Below are positions 44,321 through 57,892 of a DNA stretch of 64,000 nucleotides, piece by piece. The stretch lies in assembly GCA_963662155.1 (NCBI GenBank), contig OY759261.1:6381661-6445660 (forward strand), read 5' to 3'. Within the stretch, counting starts at the first letter, position 1; the number at the start of each line of letters is the position of its first letter. Source of the DNA: Lamellibrachia columna (Eukaryota; Annelida; Polychaeta; Sabellida; Siboglinidae). A model generated the notes under the pieces. That model ran no database searches. It saw only the letters and a program-made list of their open reading frames with translations, and was not told where the DNA came from. Both the position numbers and the translations under genes were made by a program.

Positions 44321-46865
44321 AAAAGATTGTGAAAAACTATTACTAGATTGCAGTCACCCACCTGATGAATCTGTTCGCTTACAATGAGTTATGATTAGAT
44401 GTGACAACTCTACCAGAAACTGAGATGCTAAGTGCAGAAAATAAACTGGGAGAGAATGACCATAAATGTGTGTAATACTACACTATTGGAGTAAGGGGCC
44501 ATCTCTAGAGATTGGTGTACGATATTACACTATTGGAGTAAGGGGCCATCTCTAGATATTGGTGTAGGATACTACACAAAACCAGTGTCATTTCCCTCAG
44601 ACCCTCACCCCACCCCGTCCCCCTCCCCTCCCCCGCCCCCTCCCTGCCCCATGTTCCTCTCGTCATAACGCAAAACAAAACAGTGTTTTGGCGAAAGATC
44701 TGTTGATGCACAACGCTAAGAGAAACAGCCACTAATGCCCCCCTCAATGTCCCCCTCAATGCCTCCTCAATGCCCCCCTCAATGCCCCCTCTCCCCCATG
44801 TCAGTTGTGTTTTGTATCAAACACCAATGTTTTGACATGGCCAGTAACAGAGAGTTGGAATAATTATCGTACATAAAATAAAAATTATTGTGTTTCATAA
44901 GTCAACAATTGATGCACTTCAATATCTTGAAATAGTTGCTCAGTGCTTATTGGTTGGCTGCTGCACTTAATGACCTCAGTGTGCACTTAACGACCTCGTG
45001 ATGCACTGAGTGTTAATTATGTAAGAGTCATGTGAGTGATGTCAGTTGATGTTACTAAACATTCTTTCATAATACAATACAATGTGTTCAGGTGAATAAC
45101 CAGCTGCATTTACTAAACATTCTTACATAATAATGTGATCATGTAAACAGTCAGCTGTCGCTAAACATTCTTACATAAGACAATACAATGTGTTCATGCG
45201 AACAGGAAGTTGCTCACTGTAAGAAACAGTATTTTCATCTTGTATATTGTACACAAAACGTGGTTGATTCATTATACAATGCATACACTACTGCTGTATT
45301 TCTATCCATTGCTAGTTTAGTACTAACACTAACTGGTTATGTGTTATGAATAATTAGTTATCATAAAGTACGAGCTACATACTAGACATAATTCACGCAG
45401 TAGATGTCACAAACTTAGGTGCTCCACATCCATGTTGTCAGCTCTTCATATTATGCACACATAACGTAACTTGAGGTTAAAGCAGTCCCCCCCCCCTCCA
45501 TTTGTGCTACATGCCTTTTTACATATTCATACTGAGTTATCGGAATCAAATTTTCTGGTTGTTGTTTAAAAAAGTTCTATTTTAGTTCTGCAAAATTCAT
45601 ATCAAAGGATTCAAGTTTCATTTGTTGCTGGGAATAGGCCTTGTGCTTGATCAGATCCTGTGGTACTGCTTTTGTTTGACGACATAGAAAATGTTGTTGG
45701 AAATCGTGTAGTGTTTTGGTATTTCGGTAATTTGACCATTATGAAAATTGATACAACATTTGCTTTCTAGGGTAATTTTTACTTGATCAGATCAGGTTGT
45801 TTTAAATGCCAGAACTGTGACCATTTTTGTGTGAACATATGCAAATCTGCAGAATTATGTAAATGGATTCTATTTTAATTTTGTTAAAGGCCGCTACAAT
45901 TGAAATTCAGTTTCATTTAAACTAATTATTGCTGAAACTGAACTACATACATATGTTTTTAATTGGGGTTCTGAAAAGACTTCAGCACAGTCTCAGTTGT
46001 ATTTAAAATGCAATTTTACTTCACTGCTATATGAACTGAAAATTCTAGCTTTAGACCTAGAATCGTACAGTCTTGTACAGCGTCATGTATGTGTTTACAT
46101 TTACAGGTGTATTGTGTACAATGTATATACATATGTATATTAGTGGGCGACATGAATAACTATGGTCAGCTCTCTTTGTAAATAGGCATGGTTTCTAATT
46201 GCACAAGTTTCAAGTTCTTACTAATCTATCAAGTGTATCATATAATAAATATTCAACAAACATCACGTTCTTGTCGTTGAACGTTTCTCAAGATAGTTAT
46301 GCTTGATAATACACCTGTACAATTCTGTTTACATATCCAAAAGTTTTATTTACCTGTAGAGACAAGAAAAGGTAAGACAAGACTAGACGTCTTTTCTAAT
46401 ACCATACAATGGTGTAGACAATAAAGATACAGTACTTCGAGTACTTGGAAGTATTTGTATAACATTTTACAGTAGTAAGAACAGTTAGCTAAACTTACCA
46501 GTTATATTTTTTGATAAATTTACACATTATGTTTAGTTTATTTAAACTATGAATGTTAAACAACACAGAGAACATGACACTACAGATGTGATTAATACAG
46601 TATCGAGGCAGAAAGATACTTCTTTGTTCTCTTAGAGTGACACATTTAAACAAAAGGTTAAATTCATCTCCAATCTCATTTCTATTGCGCGGACTATGAT
46701 ACCTTGTATTTCTATTATATCTGCCTGTTTCAATATGCAATGTTGTGTTACGAAGCCTAAGTTGGGTAAAGATCATTCGCAGATAACCATATCAAGTATG
46801 GTCGAATACTTCTTTAAATATTCTATACTTAATACATTTTCCATTTTGAAATGCATTTGGTGACC
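44321..46865. other. Intergenic/UTR sequence with small repeats
   Basis: A 47-bp direct duplication (ACACTATTGGAGTAAGGGGC) at 44480-44573, C-rich runs near 44590-44650 and AATGCCCCCCTC repeats near 44735-44800. A repeat family copy lies at 45050-45205. Scattered AATAAA signals (e.g. near 46420). No gene recognised. Confidence 0.6.
45050..45205. repeat. ~55-bp imperfect tandem repeat, dispersed copy 1
   Basis: TACTAAACATTCTTACATAA, TACAATGTGTTCATGTGAAC and AGTCAGCTG recur about three times. The same vocabulary occurs at 51995-52175. Confidence 0.75.
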
Positions 46866-46874
46866 ATGTTTGAG

Positions 46875-47135
46875 TACATTTATCATGAAGTCCGAGTTTA
46901 AGATAATTAGTTGTGTGTAATTGACGACTTTTATCATGAAGTCCGAGTTTAAGACAATTAGTCGTGTGTTATTGACGACATTCATCATGAAGTCCGAGTT
47001 TAAGACAATTAGTCGTGTGTGATTGACGACATTCATTATGAAGTCCGAGTTTAAGACAATTAGTCGTGTGTGATTGACGACATTCATCATGAAGTCCGAG
47101 TTTAAGACAATTAGTCGTGTGTGATTGACGACACT
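46875..47135. repeat. Minisatellite, 51-bp unit, 5 copies
   Basis: Unit TTCATCATGAAGTCCGAGTT, TAAGACAATTAGTCGTGTGT and GATTGACGACA. 51 is divisible by three, so the - strand is open with a 17-residue repeat; no other support for coding. Confidence 0.93.
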
Positions 47136-48075
47136 AGGAAAGTGCCAAACGTTAGAAAGACCACTTTCATGTAAAGTATTTTGAAAACTTGCTATCCATG
47201 GTGATTCATACTCATTATAACTTGTACATAATTCCTGATAACTTTGAATACTTTCCTTGTGCTAGCTTAATCCATAAATTAACTATCCTCTGCTTAATTT
47301 GTATAAGTTGTGGTGACCTACCTAGTTTGCCAAACATACATTTAAGAGTAGATTTATTGACATTGTGTCGTCCCCCCTGCTCGTAAGTAGAACGACATGA
47401 CTACGACTGACTGAGACTCCCCTGCCAACAAGCCTAGATCCGCCCCTGATTACCATTCTACAGAATCCCAAGTGAAGCTTTACAATGATGTCGCATATCC
47501 CCATACGAACCCCCTTTTTACAATGATGTCGCATATCCCCATACGAACCCCCTTTTTGAGAAAATTTATGTAAAACTAAACATTTTAAAGAAGAATTATC
47601 CCAGAAATCCCCGGCTGATTGTGTACGCCAGACTCCCGCACTCCCGCTTTTCAAAACCACGAGGACGGGTGTGATTTGTATGCCATATGAGAAACAATGC
47701 TGTTCTTCACGAACACAACAGTAAGTGGAAGATATGTCCGCACCGGTTGTTTGATGACGTCATTACGCAGAATGTCATTGAGATTGTGCAATCTGGCAAA
47801 GAAATCATCAACATGTTTCGTGCCATGGGGGTCACCATATTCCAGGTAGGTCATAAATGTGATATCTGTTACACACTATAGGGAACACTCTTTATATATA
47901 TACAAATATATTGAGTGCGTGCCATTCTACATTCTAGCATCCTCCATTTGGTCGGAATGTTAGCGCTAAATAACTGAACTGGTGGACAATGCGTTCTGCA
48001 TCTAACGTCTTGTCTTTGTGGACATGTGTAAGGGTCAATACCGACAAACGCTCAGTTGTTACCGTGGCGTTGCAT
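47136..48075. other. Unassigned region with a 40-bp duplication and an exon-like open stretch
   Basis: TTTACAATGATGTCGCATAT, CCCCATACGAACCCCCTTT is duplicated at about 47479-47556. Around 47700-47846 both strands are open for about 65 codons: the + strand ends at CCAGGTAGGT (donor-like), while the - strand reads YLEYGDPHGTKHVDDFFARL and onwards. It could be a lost end of the integrase-like relic downstream on the - strand; I cannot decide. Confidence 0.35.
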
Positions 48076-48079
48076 GGTA

Positions 48080-48920
48080 CTAAATGACCGCTCTGCAGAC
48101 GAGACATACAACACAAGCAGTATCACGACTGCTGTATATATGGGTACAACACATATGCATTTCCCTCCATTCGTAGAAGTGAAACGAACGGTTACTTGCC
48201 TGCGTTACGTTCAAGAAGCAAAACTGTACGAGGCTTTTGTAGAGAAAGTCTCCGGAGAAGAGGCCTTCATATTTTATTTGTTCAAATAGATTCATCCAAA
48301 ACTGTGAATTCTTCTTACGTAAAATTCCCTACCAACTTTTAATCCGTTGATTTGAAGTGCTTCTAACTTACACCAGCAAAGGAGATAATGTTGACGTTAT
48401 TTAACGTGCCCGGTTTCTGTACCGTGGTCAGCACGAATAAGCCTTGGACATTCATTACGATTCATGACCGCATTGACATAATAGCTGGCAATTACCTTTG
48501 GGTCACTATTAGTTTTGTAGGCTTCTAGCCAAAAGATATTTCGTGAAAACCCATCAACATGTGTGCCAATGTCAATGCCATGTGTGCCAATATGCCAAAC
48601 AATTTATCATAGCCGTCCATAACCATCCACGTGAAATCTGGTTCCCTGTTGTACTGACGCCGTCATAAGTCTCGCCGTTCTCTCAGTTCAACCCCTGCTG
48701 GGTCAAGCATCTTTATAACCAACCTTATATTGATCAATGTAGTCAGCCACATCCAGTATATCCGAAATTTCTTTCCACGGTACAATCGCATTATCGTCAA
48801 AACTCTTCTCAGATGACGCTCGGATAGCTGTATGCTATGTCGGATACCGAGACATGGCGTTATTTCTGTATGTGTCAATCCTAGACTGAAATAACATCGA
48901 ATCAACTCCGTTCGACTCAC
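48080..48920 (-). pseudogene. DDE integrase-core protein (transposon-derived), multiply broken
   Basis: Read on the - strand from 48920, SRTELIRCYFSLGLTHTEI and SIQLSERHLRRVLTIMRLYR match the helix-turn-helix N-terminus of the animal integrase-core family (EFYF.LG..+..I...L...HGI.+S.RTL+R.L...GL.R). Downstream, in shifted frames, come DGYDK, GFSRNIFWLE, KVIASYYVNAV and PRLIRADHGTE, corresponding to the first and second catalytic Asp regions. A final block, SLVQFCFLNVTQ, resembles the family's C-terminal RFCFM..+Q motif. The third catalytic Glu region is not identifiable. Several stops and frameshifts separate these blocks, so it is a dead copy. Confidence 0.75.
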
Positions 48921-48984
48921 CCCGTTGTACGGAAGAAGTGTCTTGTTATATCAACAAACTATCACGTGATACTTTCTTGTCATG

Positions 48985-49290
48985 TCACTTGATACATATT
49001 AAGACACTTGATACATATTAAGACACTTGATACATATTAAGACACTTGATACATATTAAGACACTAGTTACCTTGCTTTTTCTAACTAGTTTCTTGTTAT
49101 AACAAGATAGGTACCCAGGTAACTAGTTTCTTGATATAACAAGAAACTCTTTTATAACTAGTTTATTGTTATATCAAGATAGGTAACTAGTTTCTTGATA
49201 TAACAAGAAAGTTTCTTGTTATAACAATATAATGTTTGTGTTATATCAAGAAACTAGTAACCTATCTTGTCATGACAAGAAACTAGTTAT
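48985..49290. repeat. 19-bp tandem repeat followed by clustered palindromes
   Basis: Four copies of GATACATATTAAGACACTT (about 48989-49062), then many interleaved inverted words: CTAGTTTCTTGATATAAC with AACAAGAAACTAG, TTCTTGTTATAACAAGA and CTTGTCATGACAAG. Unusually rich in alternative hairpins. Confidence 0.85.
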
Positions 49291-49542
49291 CCCACAAAAC
49301 ATGTTTTGCGATTTGCACCATGTCCTTTCTATGCTTCCGTACAAAAGGAATCATTCTGGTTAAGGCAGGAAAACTCAATCACATTCCAATTGGGAATAAC
49401 ATGGGTGGGCACTTGTCACTTTAGAATAGAAAATAAAAACAACGTGGACATGACCATCACTACGCACTAAATGCATCCAGTGCAAATTTGCTAGAACATT
49501 TGAATACGCATGCATCCCAAACTTTCCACCATGTTGTTTCCA

Positions 49543-49816
49543 GGGAACAGGGCAGACAAACAGGGAGGAATTTTTGATGCAGTAGCAAAATACAATTCCA
49601 TGCAAACTATGGATGTTCCTTGTGAATAAAATTTAAGCAAGATCATATTGTAAGGGATATATTAACAATGTAAACCACTTCATCTGGTGCCGGAACTGGC
49701 AAGTACTGACACGCAGTGCTAGCGACTACAAACAAATGCCATGATCACTTGAAATTGTTGGAATTGTATTTTGCTACTGCATAAAAAATTCCTCCCTGTT
49801 TGTCTGCCCTGTTCCC
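49543..49816. repeat. Inverted repeat, ~58-bp arms, 158-bp spacer
   Basis: Arm 49543-49600 (GGGAACAGGGCAGACAAACA...ACAATTCCA) is inverted at 49759-49816 (TGGAATTGTATTTTGCTACT...GCCCTGTTCCC) with few differences. Possibly a MITE, though no target duplication is evident. Confidence 0.85.
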
Positions 49817-50084
49817 CACAATCTGTAATACACGTGGTGGAGGTAACGTCTTCAGTTGTAAACAGTCTTTACTGCAAAGGTCCCATCAAGCAACTAAATT
49901 ACAAGAACTCCAGACTAAGAAGGGTGAGTTACTTAAGCTTTTACATGATTCTCAGAAGCCAGCTGCACTGACAGTCTTCCCTGGTAGATTATCAAAAAGA
50001 CATCCTCATAATTCAGGTATCAGACGGAAGGGAGCCCCATATTTATAAAAAAAATTGTAATGAGTTGACATTTACTGCATTTAA
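49817..50084. other. Unassigned short region
   Basis: No feature recognised beyond the LINE fragment that follows. Confidence 0.5.
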
Positions 50085-50900
50085 CATGGGTGATCCATAC
50101 CAGCCTCAGGTCCAAATTACACATAATGCTAGAGATGTCCTTCTTACGATTCGGCCTCCATTCTTGTATACAATATTCAAATGTGGTCTAACTATTGCTT
50201 TGTGCAGGGGTACAAATATCTGTTTCTCCTTATACCTGATAGCTCTCCTAATTAGCCCTAGAATTTGGTTTCCTTTCGAAGCAGCAATCCCGCATTGCTC
50301 TGAAACTTTCATGTCAGCACTATATGTTACTCCTATGTCCTTTTCTTGTGTGGTTCTACCTAGTACAGCATCCCCCATTTTATATTCTTCGTCCATGTTT
50401 CCATGTCCTATGTGTATACATTTACACTTCCCAAAATTTAATAATATTTGCCATTTTTCTGACCATTTAACTAATTTATCTAGATCAATCTATAAACTTT
50501 GTTTATCTGTATCATTAGTAACCTTTCTGAATACTTTTGTGTCATCTACAAATTTCAGTACTTTGCTAGATATGTCATTTTCAAAACCATTAATTTTATA
50601 TATATTAAAAAAGAGTATAGGGCCTAATACGGGTCCCTGTGGTACCCCACTCAAAAACAGATTTCCAGTTTGAAATCTCTCCAACTACTATTACTCTCTG
50701 TCTTCTGTGTGTAAGCCACTTTTCTATCCAGTTGATTACATCATTAACTATGCCATGGGGCTTTTAGTTTAAGTAACAATCTTTGATATGGCACTTTATC
50801 GAAAGTTTTCTGAAAATCTAAATAGACAACATCCACTGTGACCTGTCATCTACCCACTTTGTAATTTCTTCCAAAAAACATAAGAGATTAGTTAGACATG
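50085..50900 (-). pseudogene. LINE (non-LTR) reverse-transcriptase fragment
   Basis: On the - strand: a LTNLLCFLEEITKW-like stretch near 50900-50840, SGVPQGPVLGPILF (RT motif 4), KVLKFVDDTKVFRKV (catalytic YADD-equivalent, here FVDD), WSEKWQILLNFGKCKCIHIG, EKDIGVTYSADMKVSEQC, AASKGNQILGLIRRAI and FVPLHKAIVRPHLNIVYKNG. This is the order of RT palm-to-thumb blocks in CR1/Jockey-clade LINEs. It has frameshifts, and the N-terminal RT half and endonuclease are missing. Confidence 0.88.
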
Positions 50901-51994
50901 ACCTTGCTTTTAGGAACCCATGTTGAGATGTATTTATTCATTTATGTTTTACAAAGAATTCCACCATGAGGTCTCTAATTAATGTTTCGAGTAATTTACA
51001 AACCATATACAGGATGACTACACTGCTATTGGACAGATTATATTTTAATGTAAGTATAGCCACATTTCCTTTAACGCTTATCGTGTTATTAAATATATTC
51101 GATTTTAACAATTTACAGTTACTTTGTACGCTGTGTCCTTCGTTGACATGTGACATGTGACAGTTACTTTGTACGCTGTGTCCTTCGTTGACATGTGACA
51201 GTTACTTTGTACGCTGTGTCCTTCGTTGACATGTGACATGTGACAGTTACTTTGTACGCTGTGTCCTTCGTTGACATATTTGAAAAGTTGAAAAACGGCA
51301 ACGGACGACGCCGCGGTTTCGACAATAACATTCGAACTGCGAACATAAAGTTTAAAATGTGTCCGCTGTCAAAAGCCGGCTGGCTCGTTATCGTTCTCGT
51401 TCTTGGTTGAGTTTGATATATAATCGACGTCATAAAACTGAAGCCATATCGCCATAATACAATCAATAAAGCTGTAATAAAGCGATAAACTAGTTGTAAA
51501 CAATAACGTAACTAGGTGGGCGATAAGGCGCGTCGTTCAAGTGGTCACAAATGGGCTTAACTAACGCAAACATCGCCCCAGAGTTAAAACTAGGTCACGA
51601 GACTTACGTTCTGTGTTGCCAGGCATTCGTGGCGGCCTTCTGTTGAAAACATTTCGCTTTAACAATAATTCAATTGTTTCCATAATAGTTCTGAGATATT
51701 GGATACTCCATGCACGAATGTGACTATGTACCACATAAGTCATAATAGTATAACACAAACTGAGTAACTACCAGATGAGTAATTAATGTGAACTTTAATT
51801 ACCGTACAATGCCAATTGAAGACATTAACAATGATGCTGATTCCACGGCACAGGAACCGCAACATATACAGTTCATAAACTGACTATCAGTAGTGTTATT
51901 AAGCATAATGTTAGTTGTCTTATGATAACAAGATACACGAAATTTTGTAACTCGATTTCAGTGTTTTGATTCGATTTACTAAGCACCGTTATAT
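50901..51994. other. Unassigned, with a short tandem repeat
   Basis: Tandem GACAGTTACTTTGTACGC, TGTGTCCTTCGTTGACATGT repeats about four times at 51113-51275. No gene recognised elsewhere. Confidence 0.7.
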
Positions 51995-52175
51995 ACCACA
52001 ATACAATGTGTTCTTGTGAATAGCCAGCTAATGTATTAAACACAAGACTACAATGTGTTCACGTGAACAGTCATCTGATACTAAACGTCCTTACATAATG
52101 CAATGCAATGTGTTCATGTGAACACCCAGCTGGTATTAAAAATCCTTACGTAAGACAATAACGTTCATTTGAACA
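51995..52175. repeat. ~55-bp imperfect tandem repeat, dispersed copy 2
   Basis: ACAATACAATGTGTTCTTGT, ACAATGTGTTCACGTGAACA and GCAATGTGTTCATGTGAACA units separated by TACTAAACGTCCTTACATAA. Same family as 45050-45205. Confidence 0.75.
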
Positions 52176-52204
52176 GTCAGCAGGTCGGGTGACACGGTAT
52201 CACG

Positions 52205-52765
52205 TGAAACTGCGCAGCTAAATGATGTGTGTGGTTAGACAAGCGACGTGTCCATACTAAATGATATGTGTGGTTAAACGAGCGAAGTGTCCATACTAAA
52301 TGCTGTGTGTGTTTAGACGAGCGACGTGTCCCTACTAAATGATGTGTGTGTGATTAGACGAGCGACGTGTCCATACTAAATGATGTGTGTGGTTAGACGA
52401 GCGACGTGTCCATACAAAATGATGTGTGTGGTTAGACGAGCGACGTGTCCATACAAAATGATGTGTGTGGTTAGACGAGCGACGTGTCCATACAAAATGA
52501 TGTGTGTGGTTAGACGAGCGACGTGTCCATACTAAATGATGTGTGTGGTTAGACGAGCGACGTGTCCATACAAAATTATTTGTGTGGTTAGACGAGCGAC
52601 GTGTCCATACTAAATGATGTATGTGGTTAGACGAGCGACGTGTCCATACTAAATGATGTGTGTGGTTAGACGAGCGACGTGTCCATACTAAATGATGTGT
52701 GTGGTTAGACGAGCGACGTGTCTATACTAAATGATGTTTGTGGTTAGACGAGCGACGTGTCTAGA
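52205..52765. repeat. Minisatellite, 39-bp unit, ~14 copies, grown from a dispersed repeat
   Basis: Unit TACTAAATGATGTGTGTGGT plus TAGACGAGCGACGTGTCCA. The last unit runs into AGACGAGCGACGTGTCTAGA CACTGCC, the single-copy form also present at 21966. Confidence 0.93.
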
Positions 52766-52870
52766 CACTGCCACTTTGCTCTCCACTCGCTCCATTCCCG
52801 ATTTGATTTTTGATGAAAGATCACGACTAGTACAGCTGCTGTCGGTCACTGATTGGCCGGCCGTAAGGGT
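52745..52870. repeat. Dispersed repeat copy 2 (AGACGAGCGAC... family)
   Basis: Matches 21966-22110 in order of words: AGACGAG, TCTAGACACTGC, TTGATGAAAGATCACGAC and CTGATTGGCC. Confidence 0.7.
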
Positions 52871-53185
52871 ACCAATTACTAGTACATATTAGACAGATAT
52901 GTAGAGGTGATGCCTTTTGCCAGGAAACAGCTTAATACCCCAATATATTGAATAACGCGGGTGAGAACCCCGTGTGTTGGTTGTGTTAATGTGTGTGACT
53001 GTTCCATGTATAATCTCTGTTGCTACATATATATTGTACATATTCTACAAATACTGTGCAACTAGAAAGTTATGCATAGCATTCTGTCTACCCATCTCAA
53101 CTTTACGGCACAAGACAGAATGCCATTGCCTCAATACACTTCTGGTGTACCACAAAAAGCACCACGAATGCACTTATGGTATATT
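52871..53185 (-). other. 3' flank of the glycosyltransferase-like gene
   Basis: On the - strand an ATTAAA hexamer lies immediately after the stop (53181-53176), rather close to serve as the polyadenylation signal. No other AATAAA is obvious before 52871. No other gene seen. Confidence 0.4.
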
Positions 53186-54991
53186 TTAATCGATGGTCCT
53201 CGCGAGACGGTCGTGTAGGTAGGGCAGAACATTGGAGCAGTACAACTGGATATATTCAGTTGAGCCACTTGCTAAGAATCCCCACTTGACGGGATGATAA
53301 TAACTCTTCTCATACAGGGATTTTGTATTTAAATGCACCCTTGGATGCATCCGTGTCTTATCCCAAATTGCATCTCCAAGGAGCGGTTGTACATCCGTTG
53401 GTGCTACTAGACATCGTATTGTCGTTGCCACGCCAATTTCCAAGAACACCCTATGACGCAGAAATACGTCAACAATTTCAAGGAATTCTTGCGAAAGTTT
53501 GCTTGGAATGTAATAAATGTCGGAGAAAGCGCCATTAGCCCGGTCAGCTGCGCCGTTCTCGAACAACAAACGCTGGTAACATGCGCGCATGACCACAGAC
53601 GAGTTTGTTCGGTTTGCAATCTCTCTGAGAGCATCGACCGTTGCACTCTGGTAGGGCTTCCACCAGCTCCAGCGTGAGTTGACGTCGCACATTCCTAGCT
53701 TACATTCACGAAGTTTGCTGATTTCACCGATTTTGATATTTTCTTTCGGCCTGAACCACACTGCATTCCTCGCCAGTTCTGACAACGTGTGCACCACAAG
53801 AAACAGATCATCAGCTGTTGCTAAATAGCCCTTGACAGCGTAGTCCAGTTGTAATGCCATTGCCATACACTTGTAATTGAAAGCACCGGCGATGTGACCC
53901 CGAGGGGTTACTCCATAGGAAATGAAAGAAATTGTAAAATTATTAACACCTGGATAACGATTTACATCGATTTTACCTGGGCCACAGTATAGAATATTGG
54001 GAAAGAATGGCCGATATAGTGTTTCTACGAATGGAATTGCTTCATAATGCGGTTTGTTGAACACGACTAAGAGAAGCACATCATCAAACTGTGTCCACGG
54101 ATGTGCAAAGTTGATGTGTACGTAATTAGGCATCGTTACGTTATGGCGGTGACATGTGTCATTGTAGAGTTTCGTTAGAGGCTCTATATTAGTGACTGGG
54201 GAGTATAATCCTGCACCGAAACGTCGACGCAACGTAGGCACAGAGTAATCTACTGCATGCCATATCACCGGTTCACATCCTTCAATGAACGAGTCGTTGA
54301 ATTGTGGAAACATATAACCAGTCTTATCCAAAGCATCCAACCAGTGGCTGTAAGAAAACGTTATTGAATCATTCAGCAGCCCAGAATTATTGGCTATTAG
54401 ATCCTGAATACATCGCTTCATAGTCGTAGTTCGACACTGCCACTTGTTGAGTCGAGTTGCTGCGGAGAATAACCGACTGCTCGCTGACGAACTCAAGCTA
54501 GTCGTACAACGTCGTACAACAACCTGGTTCCCACTGAGCCACAGTAAACGCTGCACAACTAAACTCCACATTAAGCTCTCGTCCGGATCAGTCACCAGCG
54601 CTGCAGGCAGGGCCCAGAAAGCGTCGCGTGTGTACAGGGCGTCTTCAAGATGAACCGGTGCGAATATTGCGTTGGCCAACGCTACCGGTGGGGCGTGGGC
54701 ATCACAGACTGGACGGGTGTCCGACGGGTCTGGAGTCCGCACTCCAGGACACGCTGCCGTCGTCTGAATGGCAGCGACTTTGTGACGACACATTGAATAC
54801 GACAGTGCTGATGGGGAGTGCTTTCCATGTGATGTCCTGTTGCAGCCAAAGTGGGCTGCGACGTCAAACATATTGCCGTCAGACGTGGCGACTAGCCCCG
54901 TGTGTGGTCCAACCGTGGCTGTATGCCTGGGCGGCTGTATCGTGCTGGCATCGCCAGACACCATGATGGGTAAGATAGCATTGGCGCCACG
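53186..54991 (-). CDS. Predicted type II membrane glycosyltransferase-like protein (DUF288/STELLO-like), main exon
   Basis: Begins at the acceptor CTGTCTTGCAG and is open for 601 codons to TGA (53188-53186). With the upstream exon it makes a 629-residue protein. Residues about 163-179 read DPDESLMWSLVVQRLLW and about 414-426 GYLATADDLFLVV. A W-S..QR.LW block followed later by GY....DD is the pattern I associate with DUF288 proteins, which include plant STELLO glycosyltransferase-like Golgi proteins and nematode and invertebrate relatives. There are several N-x-S/T sequons (NNS, NDS, NVT, NFT, NRT) and many Cys, as expected of a lumenal domain. Function is inferred; the first ~100 residues have no recognisable match. 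Confidence 0.8.
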   Translation of the reverse strand, partial: RGANAILPIMVSGDASTIQPPRHTATVGPHTGLVATSDGNMFDVAAHFGCNRTSHGKHSPSALSYSMCRHKVAAIQTTAACPGVRTPDPSDTRPVCDAHAPPVALANAIFAPVHLEDALYTRDAFWALPAALVTDPDESLMWSLVVQRLLWLSGNQVVVRRCTTSLSSSASSRLFSAATRLNKWQCRTTTMKRCIQDLIANNSGLLNDSITFSYSHWLDALDKTGYMFPQFNDSFIEGCEPVIWHAVDYSVPTLRRRFGAGLYSPVTNIEPLTKLYNDTCHRHNVTMPNYVHINFAHPWTQFDDVLLLVVFNKPHYEAIPFVETLYRPFFPNILYCGPGKIDVNRYPGVNNFTISFISYGVTPRGHIAGAFNYKCMAMALQLDYAVKGYLATADDLFLVVHTLSELARNAVWFRPKENIKIGEISKLRECKLGMCDVNSRWSWWKPYQSATVDALREIANRTNSSVVMRACYQRLLFENGAADRANGAFSDIYYIPSKLSQEFLEIVDVFLRHRVFLEIGVATTIRCLVAPTDVQPLLGDAIWDKTRMHPRVHLNTKSLYEKSYYHPVKWGFLASGSTEYIQLYCSNVLPYLHDRLARTID

Positions 54992-57514
<2,523 letters not shown>

Positions 57515-57598
57515 CAAATATGCAATAAGCGAGATACCAATAAGAAGGAAGCATGGTCGCTTCATGCGTCCAAGGGGCCACTTTATTTCTGCAGTCAT
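57515..57598 (-). CDS. First coding exon of the glycosyltransferase-like gene: cytosolic tail and signal anchor
   Basis: On the - strand ATG at 57598 opens 28 codons, MTAEIKWPLGRMKRP then CFLLIGISLIAYL, ending exactly at GTAAGT (57514-57509). The short basic tail plus hydrophobic stretch is a classic type II signal anchor for a Golgi enzyme. The phase-0 junction joins in frame to RGANAILPIMVSG of the main exon. Without this exon the main frame has no sensible N-terminus. Upstream in-frame starts were not seen. Confidence 0.7.
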
Positions 57599-57892
57599 TC
57601 TGCGAGAATGAATTTAAACATAACGGTGTAATGTGATAACATAATTTAAACATAACGCTGTAATGTGGTAACATCATTTAAACATAACGGTGTAATGTGG
57701 TAACATCATTCAGTTACATTCAACAACAGATTTAGAATTGTTACAAGTCGTCACTCCATTCTAATGCAAATTATAGATTTGCTACAAACCTTGAAAACAT
57801 GCTGATATTATGCTCATCTAATCCGTGTATAGTCTTATATATCGTCTCGATTATGAATAGAATAGTCCCAAAATCCATTACAATTGTGAATT
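57599..57892 (-). other. 5' flank of the glycosyltransferase-like gene
   Basis: Three imperfect copies of AACATAATTTAAACATAACG, GTGTAATGTGGT lie at about 57615-57710. No TATA box or other core promoter can be assigned with confidence. Confidence 0.5.

Noticed and set aside
47687..47881. Coding exon on the + strand ending at CAGGTAGGT
   Set aside because: Both strands are open, no homology on either, and no partner exons.
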